Origin: Azotimanducus sp965199815
GTDB taxonomy: Bacteria; Pseudomonadota; Gammaproteobacteria; Pseudomonadales; Azotimanducaceae
Reading direction: 5' to 3'
DNA: 64,000 nucleotides
NCBI GenBank assembly: GCA_965199815.1
Contig: CBDATE010000034.1
Coordinates: 186,001-250,000, forward strand
How positions within the stretch are numbered: the stretch's first letter is position 1; every line of letters begins with the position of its first letter. A program made the translations under genes and the position numbers. Below the pieces are notes generated by a model. That model did no database searches, was not told the DNA's origin, and saw nothing but the letters and a program-made list of their open reading frames with translations. This document shows positions 15,301 to 22,446 of the stretch, piece after piece.

Positions 15301-15391
15301 TCAGCGGCTGCCGCAGCAGAGCCCGGATGCTTCCCCGCTCTATGGAAGGGTCTTCAATCTGAGCTATCAGATGTCCATCGGCAATCGCTAG
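12314..15391 (+). CDS. TonB-dependent outer-membrane receptor
   Basis: From ATG 12314 the protein has 1025 residues. A long charged leader precedes a hydrophobic signal segment (VPILVCLMAPVLASAQA), then a Glu/Gln-rich linker and IEEVLVTGSRL, a TonB-box-like motif. The plug domain follows with VNLRGFGSESTLVLIDGKRLG and RIEILVDGASAVYGSDAVGGVVNIITRK. The rest is a large beta-barrel. The protein ends in QMSIGNR rather than the usual terminal aromatic residue. This receptor type is common in marine and environmental gammaproteobacteria and imports chelated metals, carbohydrates or peptides. The substrate is unknown. It is followed 21 nt later by a TlpA-like lipoprotein, probably cotranscribed. Confidence 0.94.
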   Translation: MSMFALGATCNLFPGVADLRPGSACPPSHRGRKNHFAVPILVCLMAPVLASAQAQEEESEEQQQAEESAESEDQQTEERVEATPLQRPVVIPGTRIEEVLVTGSRLGQSPDEIAANLITLDEDFIRATGEVTLERVLRQLPENSNPTQERFGSSLNTATNFVGASTVNLRGFGSESTLVLIDGKRLGHSGLLGGVSDVSQIPLSMVGRIEILVDGASAVYGSDAVGGVVNIITRKDYQGAEIHLNYNWPSSGGFDEVQGSISGGFSIGPSTRVRASLHRTDHSGMDASDRDVTLFQQSIFSGPQFDVNWAFPNIAFPILYTLNGDVLTLAEYGALSAEDQALAVPRTHAVLPPGFNENSSIDEITEFGSSRPLWGAETQAGYSVLPENLRDSLTFNMEHDFSELLSAELRLRHERRETSYQLGYVTLRHAFGQTNPYNALQRLVLLQGQRRDLPSPATDSESDTLDIGLDFEGAFGDSGWEWEVSFGQSSTESDTLRVNQLNQDVVRAGLRHARRNVPGLTEAACMEMNGIYRPPRMSFGRLLPASCSLEPPPAINPFGDLSPYLQDLSAVSTNQQTRFEALVRGDPFTLPGGDLRFLVGYSRDELVLESATEFRAVIFESPTGNVSNFDTDAERSNQAFFFEATVPLVGDGNRRSGVDSLLLNISGRWDSYDEPSVVFNVEGEGAMPAENLSDPGEEFTWGTGLVYSPVADIRLRVNRQTSFVAPQLNQLIIATGIGPSPPFRGLFLQLPDGRLQQVEIRVIDGGNSELSSETAESLSWGFEISPRVIPGLGFKATWSETEYKDRINQLGNFFVDPNNLPSGTTYDPVEDLYTQDRRWINVSSIDREGVDYDLYYDWSTNLGEFGVRVRHSRTNEYTYVIDPLGTEDPVDVLSHTEGSTAVGVVPRSTTNAQFSWRYKGFEVGLDMSRIDETSSLLAGVTRVYSPPELLDLTLSYEFGAGNLLPTPEFLDGGRLLFTVNNLGGEFGETELFASDGQRLPQQSPDASPLYGRVFNLSYQMSIGNR

Positions 15392-15412
15392 CGGCAGGGG
15401 CCGGGTAGAAAC

Positions 15413-16684
15413 ATGATCAACAAGATGAAATCCTGCCTGTCGTTCGGCCTGGTTGCCCTGATGGTCGCTTGTGCGCCGGTGGGCAATGACGGCGAAGGGC
15501 GCATGGTGCTTACTGGCGACCTTTCCGCCACCTACACCAGCGGGGAGTTCCTGCTGTGGACACCGCCCACCACCGATGGTGGTAACGCGACCATGGCGGC
15601 TTCAATGTCGCAACCGCCGTCTGGCGATTCGAATGCTCCCCTTGATGATGCCGCCCTGGAAGCAAAGTATGGAATCAACCTGCTTGCCCGCGCGCCCGTT
15701 GGTGCGGATGGGCGCATTCGCCTTCAACTGGAACTCGATGCGCCTCGCCCAGCCTTCTTCTTCGTGATCGATGCGCTTGCCGAGAGCGGACACCGCCTGG
15801 CACCGGTCAAGGGGCAGAACCTGATCATCGAACCGGGCGAGTTGCAGATCGTCATGAACGAGCGCGGTCACTATCTGGTAAGCGGCGGTGAGTACAACGA
15901 TGCCGTGTTCAATTCCTGGAAGGCATCTGATGCCTACAGAGACGCTCTCGATACGCAGCAGCGTCTCTGGCAGCCGGTGGACGGCGAGACGGAGGCCGAG
16001 CGCCGAGCGCGCGTTGACGCTAGCTTGGAGGCATCGAGACGCGTGTACGACATGGAAACCGAAGCCCGACACCAGATCGTCACCACCCATGCAGACCCTC
16101 TGGTACGGCGCCTGGTGATCGAGACCGCCTGGTTATATGGCCCCTGGGTTCTCGAAGGGTTGCGCGGGCTTGCACAGATGACACCCGATGACCCATGGGT
16201 GGTGGACAGGTTGGCGGAGGCGGAAGCCTTGGCGGAGAAACGCGCCGAGGCGCGTCGTATCGCTACTGGTACGCAGATACTGGATTTCACCGCCGAGAGT
16301 CTGGAAGGCGAAGCGGTAAAGCTGTCCGATGTGCGCGCCGAGGCCGAACTGGTGCTGCTGGAATTCTGGGCATCCTGGTGTGGGCCTTGTCGGGTCGAGA
16401 TACCCCACATGAAGGAAGCCTACGCGGAGCACAAGGACAATGGCTTCGAGATAGTGTCGTTCACCATCGACAACGAGCGTGAGGATTGGGAACTCGCTTC
16501 CGAGGAAGAGAACCTTCCCTGGCTGAATCTGGGTATGGGAGAAGATGCCGAAGCACCCACGGCCTATAGCGTGACGGGCGTTCCGAGGAACTATCTTGTA
16601 GCCGGGGGTTCCGGGGAGATTCTCGCCACAGACCTCAGAGGCCACAAGCTCGACGAGAAGCTCGACGAATTGCTCGGCATATGA
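15413..16684 (+). CDS. TlpA/ResA-like thiol-disulfide oxidoreductase lipoprotein
   Basis: The protein has 423 residues. A signal peptide ends at a lipobox (LMVAC, Cys20), so it should be a lipoprotein. Residues about 30-290 form an extended N-terminal region resembling the DUF4369/AhpC-extension seen in some TlpA-like proteins. The thioredoxin fold carries the active site WASWCGPCRVEIPHMKEAY at about residues 320-338 and the cis-Pro region TGVPRNYLV. It follows the TonB receptor closely. Such pairs occur in gammaproteobacteria with many TonB receptors, but the functional link here is inference. Confidence 0.88.
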   Translation: MINKMKSCLSFGLVALMVACAPVGNDGEGRMVLTGDLSATYTSGEFLLWTPPTTDGGNATMAASMSQPPSGDSNAPLDDAALEAKYGINLLARAPVGADGRIRLQLELDAPRPAFFFVIDALAESGHRLAPVKGQNLIIEPGELQIVMNERGHYLVSGGEYNDAVFNSWKASDAYRDALDTQQRLWQPVDGETEAERRARVDASLEASRRVYDMETEARHQIVTTHADPLVRRLVIETAWLYGPWVLEGLRGLAQMTPDDPWVVDRLAEAEALAEKRAEARRIATGTQILDFTAESLEGEAVKLSDVRAEAELVLLEFWASWCGPCRVEIPHMKEAYAEHKDNGFEIVSFTIDNEREDWELASEEENLPWLNLGMGEDAEAPTAYSVTGVPRNYLVAGGSGEILATDLRGHKLDEKLDELLGI

Positions 16685-16821
16685 TCTGATCTGATGTGAG
16701 TGGCGTGGCGCTGGCTTTGTCGCCAGACACCACGCCAGATCGGTCAGGCGTTGTGGGTCAATCATCTCATTGGCAGCCACGCGCACTTCGCCGAGCTTGC
16801 CTACAACAGGCGGTTGTTGAT
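16685..16821. other. Left junction of the Dnd island
   Basis: This 137-bp gap separates the end of the TlpA-like gene from the convergent stop of the dndE-HerA gene. It contains TGATC repeats near its left end and nothing I can identify as a gene, terminator or attachment site. It marks the left boundary between resident genes and the island. Confidence 0.4.
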
Positions 16822-18354
16822 TCAAGGGCTCCAGCAGCGGATTTTCCGGGTGCGAGCCTCTGAGCGTATGCGGCAAATCGCTTCGCCCACCTGCAGGCTC
16901 GTCAGGGATTCGGCACCGCCAAAGATGCGCTTCGTTGCGCCGGGTTTGGCCTGGGTATTGAAAGCGAGCGTCATGCCCATGTTGTCCAGATAACTGTCCT
17001 CGGCACCCTCGAAATCGTCAGGCGATTGCGATATCAACATGAGGGCCCCGCCCTTTGATCGACTCATCCTGACGAGATTGCCGAGAGCGGGGAGCTTCGT
17101 TGACAGGATCACATGGGCTTCGTCGAGCATGGTGAGGTGGCGCAGCGCCCGAGCGCCCTTGTCGTCTGTGGGTGCGTCCGGTTGAGAGTTGATCCAGCGG
17201 TCCAGGGCATCAAGGGTCAGGTTGATGATCAGTCGCCGCATTTCCGAAGAACCGTCTTGCGGCAGTTGGATGATCCAGCTTCTCGCAAAGAATTCGGATG
17301 GCGACAGAGTGGGCGTGAAGAGGTTGAACTGGGTCAGTTCGCTCAATGTCGCGGTCAGCTCGTCGGATTTGCGACCACGGTCCTCATACTCTGATTCAAG
17401 TGCCAATGCCACATCCCGCAGTTTCGCCGGCGCATCCGGCGAACTGCGACGAAGAATAGTTGTGACCGCTTCCCGCAACGCCCCTGATTGAACGCCACTG
17501 GGTTTGCGCGACTTTACCGCAGCGATTGAGTCGCGAATGCGGGAGGCACCAGTCTTGATGGATGTGTCGTCAGTCGCAGCAACATGCAGCACATCCAGAG
17601 GAATTGCCGTCTCCGGGGGCATGATTGATGTGATGCCGAAACCCGGTGTGAAGCTGTCGGCAAGGTCGCCCTTGAAATCGAACGCCAGGAGAGGCAGCTC
17701 GCAGTGCCTGTGCAAGGTGCGCAGCATGTGAATTGCGGTTCGCGTCTTGCCGGAGCCGACCCCGCCCATGATCGCCATGTGCGGGCTGCCACCGGCTCCG
17801 TTCACCGAAAAACGGACATGCTCGTCCGATTTGAGGTCGCGAGCGATTTCGCCCGCGGGAAGTCGGACTTCCCCTGCGAAGGTGGGTACTGCATGAGACG
17901 ACGGAGCATGTTCGTGGCGGTCACCACCTCCGGCAAAGTTCGCCAGTTCTGCCAGGTGCGCGACGAAATCCTGCATGTTTTGACCACCGTTTTCCCAGTC
18001 CTGCCTGAGGAGCAACGCGCCCCTGTGCCAATGACGTGTCACCAGTGCCTGCAAGTCCGGCTTCGTTATTTCAGCCTCATCACTGTGCTGGACAATGAGT
18101 GCCAACCAGACGGCAGTATCAGCGTCCTCGCCGAACAGTTGCATGCCACGCATCGGGGTGGCCATGTCCTCCCTGTCTTTGTCTTGCAATTCAGGCGGTT
18201 GTTCGGGGAGAGACAGTGATCTGCCCAGGGACAGTCGGGCAGCTACATACTTCTGTCTCCAGCCCAGCTTCTCGGAGATGTCTGCGCAAATGTCGTCCGC
18301 GGTTCGGGTTGTCCGAAATGTGGATGTCGCGAGCTCGGGCAGGGTGACAACCAT
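16822..18354 (-). CDS. dndE: DndE-HerA/FtsK-type ATPase fusion
   Basis: The protein has 510 residues from ATG 18354, one base after the dndD stop (TGA C ATG). Residues about 10-115 match DndE: TADDICADISEKLGWRQKYVAARLSLGRSL is the family's helical core, and DndE binds DNA in phosphorothioation. Residues about 160-510 form a HerA/FtsK-like motor with Walker A GGVGSGKT at 197-204 and Walker B LTMLDEAHVIL (D411, E412). Free DndE is only about 110-130 residues, so the fusion is the notable point. Coupling suggests the motor acts in a complex with DndC and DndD. Whether it assists modification or restriction is unknown. Confidence 0.85.
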   Translation of the reverse strand: MVVTLPELATSTFRTTRTADDICADISEKLGWRQKYVAARLSLGRSLSLPEQPPELQDKDREDMATPMRGMQLFGEDADTAVWLALIVQHSDEAEITKPDLQALVTRHWHRGALLLRQDWENGGQNMQDFVAHLAELANFAGGGDRHEHAPSSHAVPTFAGEVRLPAGEIARDLKSDEHVRFSVNGAGGSPHMAIMGGVGSGKTRTAIHMLRTLHRHCELPLLAFDFKGDLADSFTPGFGITSIMPPETAIPLDVLHVAATDDTSIKTGASRIRDSIAAVKSRKPSGVQSGALREAVTTILRRSSPDAPAKLRDVALALESEYEDRGRKSDELTATLSELTQFNLFTPTLSPSEFFARSWIIQLPQDGSSEMRRLIINLTLDALDRWINSQPDAPTDDKGARALRHLTMLDEAHVILSTKLPALGNLVRMSRSKGGALMLISQSPDDFEGAEDSYLDNMGMTLAFNTQAKPGATKRIFGGAESLTSLQVGEAICRIRSEARTRKIRCWSP

Positions 18355-18355
18355 G

Positions 18356-20431
18356 TCAGAGGCTCTCCAAATCAAGTTCGTGGACACTCGTCACAGTTAT
18401 GCCCTTGTCGTCACGGACCTTCAACTCGAAGGCGGCGACCAGACGCGCTCTGATTGCATCAAGTTTGTCGCCAACGACTTCTTCGTCAGTAGAAAGGAGA
18501 ATCACCTGTCCCGATCGGTTGGTGAAGGTTTTCAGGACACCAATTCTCTGCTCCCGGCTCAGCCGCGCCAATGGTGTATCGATGACGAATGGAAATACCC
18601 GTCCGCTGACACTCGTGATTGCCGTGATAAGCGCTTGGGTGAATACCTGGCTGGCACCGGCGGATTTGTCGATTTTGTGCAGGTCTTCGCCGCCTGTCGT
18701 CAGCATTCTCACTTCGCATTCCGGAGTGATCTCGATTTGGTGTACACGATCCGACAGGTGGGCCATGGCCTTCCACGCGCGCGTCATCTCCTCGGCGACT
18801 TCGCTAACCTCACTCGGCACGGCATCCTCGAGGAGACCCTGAACAAGGTCTGCGTATCGATCGGCGTACTTGGCTCGTCGCAATGCAGGAGCGTTCGCGC
18901 CCATGTGTGACATGTAGCGCCCCAGCTCCGCCCGTTTCTGTGCCAGCCCGGCTTCCTGGCTCTTGATGGCGCGCTCAGCTTCATCTCTCCGGGATTTGTA
19001 CCGCCCCTCCTCTTTGGCGAGCTCCCTCAACCGCTCAGTCATACGGTCTATTTCCGGCGCAGTGGATTCCAGTTCCAACCACTCTTCCTTCGTGGAATCA
19101 GCGCGTTCGACAGCGAGACGGAATCGTTCCTCCTGGGAGGCGATTTCGCCTTCCGAGTGATTGTCCAGCGACAGCAAGCGCTCCACGGCTCGGTCTCGCA
19201 TCGTGCCATTGAGGGAGGAATGAAGATAATTTTCGGGACAGTCCTCGGGGGGTGGATGCCACAGGGCATCCCAGGCGGCCTTGCCGGCTTCAACAACGGC
19301 CAGACGGAGATCATCATCAAGCGGTGGTTCAAGCGCCGAGACGCGCCGTCCGAGTTCAAGCGTAAATCGGTCGAGGTTCTGAGCGCCTTCGTCGCGGCCT
19401 GCCTCCCAGCGCTCCAGCTTTGCCTCCGCTTCGAGCCGCTTGCGTGTGCGTTCCCGGAGTTCGCGACCAGAGACCGCCAGTGCCACATCTTCCCGGATGA
19501 GCGCCAGCAATGCGTCCACGGCGCGCTGCGCCTCATCCCGGTGCCGCTGTTCGGCCTTCATGAGATTCCCGACCATTGCGGTCGTGCCTTCGCCGCGGCT
19601 GCCGATAGTCTGGGTCAGCTCGTCTATTTCGATCTCGATGCCGGGCAGAGCCGCTTCAGCCTGGTTCAAGTGTTTTTTCTCCCTGTTGATGACTTCCAAA
19701 ATCGCGGCGATGTCCGCTTCGACTTTCTTGACCGTACTGTCTTTCGGTGCCGCAGCCGAGGTGCGACGCTTTTGCGCATAGGTCGCGAGCGAAGAGTTCA
19801 GGTGACGCAGAATCGGGAGCCCCAACAGGCCCTCGATCCCGCTACGGACTTGCTTGCTCATTTCGCGATTTGCGTAACGCTGTACCTGTTCGCCGTCAAA
19901 AAGAAAGAATTCGGCGAGACCCGGATGAAGGAAGCGCTTTGCTATCCAGTCACGGTACCAATCATCGCGATTCTCGATTCCGAGTGGAGGATTTACAGGC
20001 TCCCCGGCGAGCCCGTGAAAGATCCTGAGATCATCGTCGCCCGGCTTGTGTTGGCGAGTCTGGCGAAAATGCCAGGTACGTGTGAGTTCAATCGGTTCTC
20101 CGCCATCGTCCTCTACCTCGATCGACACAGAGCAACTTGCCGGACCTGTCTTTGTGGCACGATGGTGGAGGGTGTTGCTGAGGAATTGGCTGTAGCTTGC
20201 CCTGATACGCTCATCGGCATCGCCAGATGCGACTGCATGAGCACGAGGCACGAGGACCAACCCGTCGCGCCCGAACAAACCGAGTGCGAGCGCCTCGAAG
20301 AAGGAGGTTTTGCCGTACTCGTTGGGTGCTCTGATGAGAATGACATTCCGGTGGCCATGTGGAGTGGGGAAGTTGAAGCGAGCGTGCTTGTACGAGCGCC
20401 AGTTTGTCAATTCGACCGAACGGAGGTGCAT
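18356..20431 (-). CDS. dndD: DNA sulfur modification ATPase DndD
   Basis: The protein has 691 residues and is an SMC/RecN-like ATPase of the Dnd system. The N-terminus LRSVELTNWRSYKHARFNF leads into a Walker A variant (APNEYGKTS, 35-43). A long charged coiled-coil region spans about 195-490. The ABC signature region (SAGASQVFTQALITA) and Walker B (VFPFVIDTPLARLSREQR) are near the C-terminus. DndD is thought to provide ATP hydrolysis and DNA handling for phosphorothioate insertion. Its ATG overlaps the stop of the preceding small gene (TAATG at 20433-20429), and the following dndE fusion starts 1 nt after its stop. This is a tightly coupled operon. Confidence 0.92.
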   Translation of the reverse strand: MHLRSVELTNWRSYKHARFNFPTPHGHRNVILIRAPNEYGKTSFFEALALGLFGRDGLVLVPRAHAVASGDADERIRASYSQFLSNTLHHRATKTGPASCSVSIEVEDDGGEPIELTRTWHFRQTRQHKPGDDDLRIFHGLAGEPVNPPLGIENRDDWYRDWIAKRFLHPGLAEFFLFDGEQVQRYANREMSKQVRSGIEGLLGLPILRHLNSSLATYAQKRRTSAAAPKDSTVKKVEADIAAILEVINREKKHLNQAEAALPGIEIEIDELTQTIGSRGEGTTAMVGNLMKAEQRHRDEAQRAVDALLALIREDVALAVSGRELRERTRKRLEAEAKLERWEAGRDEGAQNLDRFTLELGRRVSALEPPLDDDLRLAVVEAGKAAWDALWHPPPEDCPENYLHSSLNGTMRDRAVERLLSLDNHSEGEIASQEERFRLAVERADSTKEEWLELESTAPEIDRMTERLRELAKEEGRYKSRRDEAERAIKSQEAGLAQKRAELGRYMSHMGANAPALRRAKYADRYADLVQGLLEDAVPSEVSEVAEEMTRAWKAMAHLSDRVHQIEITPECEVRMLTTGGEDLHKIDKSAGASQVFTQALITAITSVSGRVFPFVIDTPLARLSREQRIGVLKTFTNRSGQVILLSTDEEVVGDKLDAIRARLVAAFELKVRDDKGITVTSVHELDLESL

Positions 20432-20637
20432 TACTCATCCGTTTCCGATTCGATATTGTCAAAGATTTCGTCAAGTGCTTCTGTTATCCCGCGCTTTCTG
20501 AGCTTCCCCTGCTGATCTATCTCCACGGCGATCAATTGCTCGAGCACAGCCGGATCAAGACCGGCTTGCCTGCACTTCTCCCGCACCAGTCTGCGGCCTG
20601 CCTCGCTGCGAAAGAGTACGACATGTCCGGTCGGCAT
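20431..20637 (-). CDS. Small Dnd-associated protein between dndC and dndD
   Basis: The protein has 68 residues (MPTGHVVLFRSEAGRRLVREKCRQ at the start) from ATG 20637, overlapping the dndC stop by ATGA. It ends in TAA overlapping the dndD ATG. The sequence is predicted helical with an acidic C-terminus (LDEIFDNIESETDE). A small protein at this position is a recurring feature of some dnd operons, and I recall the annotation 'DNA modification system-associated small protein'. The coupled start and stop codons make it a real gene. Its role is unknown, perhaps a subunit or adaptor in the DndC-DndD complex. Confidence 0.85.
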   Translation of the reverse strand: MPTGHVVLFRSEAGRRLVREKCRQAGLDPAVLEQLIAVEIDQQGKLRKRGITEALDEIFDNIESETDE

Positions 20638-21893
20638 CAGGCGCCTCCGACGGCCGGGATGCGCTGCGCTTGTGCGTTTCGTTCCGCACTGACGATCACA
20701 TCCTCCACCCATATCTCGCGTATGCGCTCGACTTCGGACTGGGCAATCAAGGTCATGTCCGACTGTGCCTGGAGCGCCAACAGTCGCTCCAGAATCTCGC
20801 GTCTGGTCGCCATGTTGAACGGGCCGGGCACGAATACGCCTTCTCTGGTAATTGTGATGCGCCCATTGCGGCGGCGGGCAAGACGGCGTGTGGGGTCATC
20901 GCGAATCCTCACCAGCCAGTCGCGAAATTCGAGCAGTGGCATGAATTGCTCAAACCCGGCATCAACGAACCCTGCCAGGCTCTTGTCCTTATCGACCACC
21001 GTGCAGGTCCAACATCCAAAACGGGATGAGTTCGTGCCGCACGAGGGTGCGTCGGCGGTCGAAGTGACCACCGGACATTCGCCGCCGCCCGCGTCGCGAT
21101 AGAGCCGGAGCAAGCGATTGTGGCTGCCGCCCCAAGGCGGTTTGTTCTCTGCGAGGAACTCCCAGACATCGTCGGTGTCCAGTTCGAGGATGGGCCTGAA
21201 CACCAGGCATCCGCCGAGTTTGTTGTGCCGGTTGAGCCGCGAGCCGTTGTCATAGCGAGCCGCTGTGTTGGCGCGGGCAGTGCTCTCGCTTCTCCGCACA
21301 CCCAGCAGAAGTATCACCTCGCCGGAAATGCTCGCCTGTTGCCGAACGTATTTGCTTGTTGGCTGGATCTTCATTCGGTCGGTGCACCAGCGGAAGCCGC
21401 GTTTGGGCGAGGGGTAGCCACGTCCGACAAGATTGACCCAGAATGTCTGATTCGGCTCGGGTGTGGTCGTGGCGACAATCACGGGCAGGTCGAATGCCTG
21501 AGCCGCCTTCTCGATCTCCGCAAGGCCGATTTTGACGTGTTCCATGACCAGTGGGCTCTCGACGAGAGTGTCGTTTGCCACCACATGAACGCATCGCGTT
21601 CGCTCGCTGCGCGGCAAGGAAACCAGATGCTCGACCACGAGGTGTGTAACGAGTGTACTGTCCTTGCCGCCGGAAAACCCGATGATCCAGGGTTTGTTGT
21701 GTGGTTCGGCGTATTCCTCGTGAATCTGTTCGCGGATGCGGGCAAAAGCGTCATCAAGGGTGGACGGGGTCAAGAGGCCAGGAAAAGCATGTCGATATCG
21801 AGCCTCGGTACCCGAAGATTCTGTAGCATCCGGCAAAACGGAAAGAGGGATTCTTCCGGGGGAGGGTTTAGCTGGCGTGGTATCAGGGTTCAT
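20637..21893 (-). CDS. dndC: DNA phosphorothioation sulfurtransferase DndC (PAPS reductase-like)
   Basis: The protein has 418 residues. The PP-loop SGGKDST is at 74-80, followed by the family motif GFRWCTDRMKI (Cys169). A C-terminal Cys set at 272, 284, 293 and 296 (ECP, SCG, CWTC) fits the 4Fe-4S cluster of DndC. DndC activates DNA backbone sites with ATP for sulfur insertion, using sulfur from DndA or a housekeeping IscS. It is the first gene of the minus-strand operon dndC, small gene, dndD, dndE-HerA. No dndA, dndB or dndFGH is present in the window. Confidence 0.94.
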   Translation of the reverse strand: MNPDTTPAKPSPGRIPLSVLPDATESSGTEARYRHAFPGLLTPSTLDDAFARIREQIHEEYAEPHNKPWIIGFSGGKDSTLVTHLVVEHLVSLPRSERTRCVHVVANDTLVESPLVMEHVKIGLAEIEKAAQAFDLPVIVATTTPEPNQTFWVNLVGRGYPSPKRGFRWCTDRMKIQPTSKYVRQQASISGEVILLLGVRRSESTARANTAARYDNGSRLNRHNKLGGCLVFRPILELDTDDVWEFLAENKPPWGGSHNRLLRLYRDAGGGECPVVTSTADAPSCGTNSSRFGCWTCTVVDKDKSLAGFVDAGFEQFMPLLEFRDWLVRIRDDPTRRLARRRNGRITITREGVFVPGPFNMATRREILERLLALQAQSDMTLIAQSEVERIREIWVEDVIVSAERNAQAQRIPAVGGA

Positions 21894-22165
21894 GTGCGTA
21901 CCGCCGAGTGTCGGACAGGGTATATCCAGGCGTTCTGCAGATCAAGGCTCTGTGAGGTGGTCGGGGTTGTGCAGACAGTTTGAGGGCGAAGCCAAGAGTA
22001 TTTTTTGATGGATGAATCGGGTGCCCACATTTACTACATCTGTGGCCCGGGAACAAACAATGATGTGTTTTGATCGATTGGGGTACCATGCCGTAGCCAC
22101 ATATGAAAATGGCGTGGAAGAATTGATTCGTGGTGCGATTTCGAACATCACCAACGGAGGCACAG
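21894..22165. other. Probable promoter region of the dnd operon
   Basis: This 272-bp region lies upstream of dndC (minus) and of a small plus-strand gene. On the minus strand TTGTTT and TAGTAA, 18 bp apart (about 22052 down to 22023), could be a promoter for dndC; this is a weak match. No DndB-type regulator gene is nearby. The short plus-strand frame at 22012-22194 overlaps the better supported 22166 gene and lacks a clear ribosome binding site. Confidence 0.3.
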
Positions 22166-22369
22166 ATGAACAACAAACCGATTCAGCCCACTGATTCAGA
22201 TCATGACTGCACCGCCAAGGAGCCCAGTGTGCTGCCGGTGGAACTGCAGATTGAACTGGCCGAGATGCGCCGGTCGTTGGCCGAGATACGCTATCAGATC
22301 AGCGTTCGCAGGGGCATGGCCTGGTGTACTCCGCCGAGACACGAAAAGGGATGGCGGTTGTGCCCGTAG
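22166..22369 (+). CDS. Small hypothetical protein divergent from dndC
   Basis: The protein has 67 residues (MNNKPIQPTDSDHDCTAKEP at the start). A perfect GGAGG ribosome binding site sits 6 nt before the ATG, the main support for expression. The middle (VELQIELAEMRRSLAEIRYQIS) is a likely amphipathic helix or short coiled coil. It is divergent from the dnd operon and runs into the GGGAAAC repeat cluster at its 3' end. I do not recognise it. It could be a small regulator of the island or a remnant. Confidence 0.45.
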   Translation: MNNKPIQPTDSDHDCTAKEPSVLPVELQIELAEMRRSLAEIRYQISVRRGMAWCTPPRHEKGWRLCP

Positions 22370-22446
22370 GGAAAGTTGTGCCCGTAGGGAAACCTTGTTA
22401 TCCGGAGTTTCCCCGGAGTTTCCCAGACCTTCCCGGAGTTTCCCTA
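22361..22446. repeat. Cluster of GGGAAAC/GTTTCCC repeat elements at a stop codon
   Basis: TGCCCGTAGGGAAA occurs twice 18 bp apart (22361-22374, 22379-22392). A 27-bp element at 22387-22413 is related to the perfect hairpin at 28240-28266. CGGAGTTTCCC half-elements follow at 22414-22424 and 22434-22444. The last merges with the TAG stop of the minus-strand LPD38 gene, which reads TAGGGAAACTC. There is no U-tract, so this is not a standard intrinsic terminator. It is more like a repeated extragenic palindrome family. Confidence 0.75.

Noticed and set aside
16133..16876. 247-aa minus-strand frame covering the TlpA end and island junction
   Set aside because: It is mostly antisense to the thioredoxin domain of the TlpA-like gene, and its start overlaps the end of dndE-HerA in another frame.
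22012..22194. 60-aa plus-strand frame upstream of dndC
   Set aside because: It overlaps the 22166 gene in another frame and has no ribosome binding site or recognisable feature.
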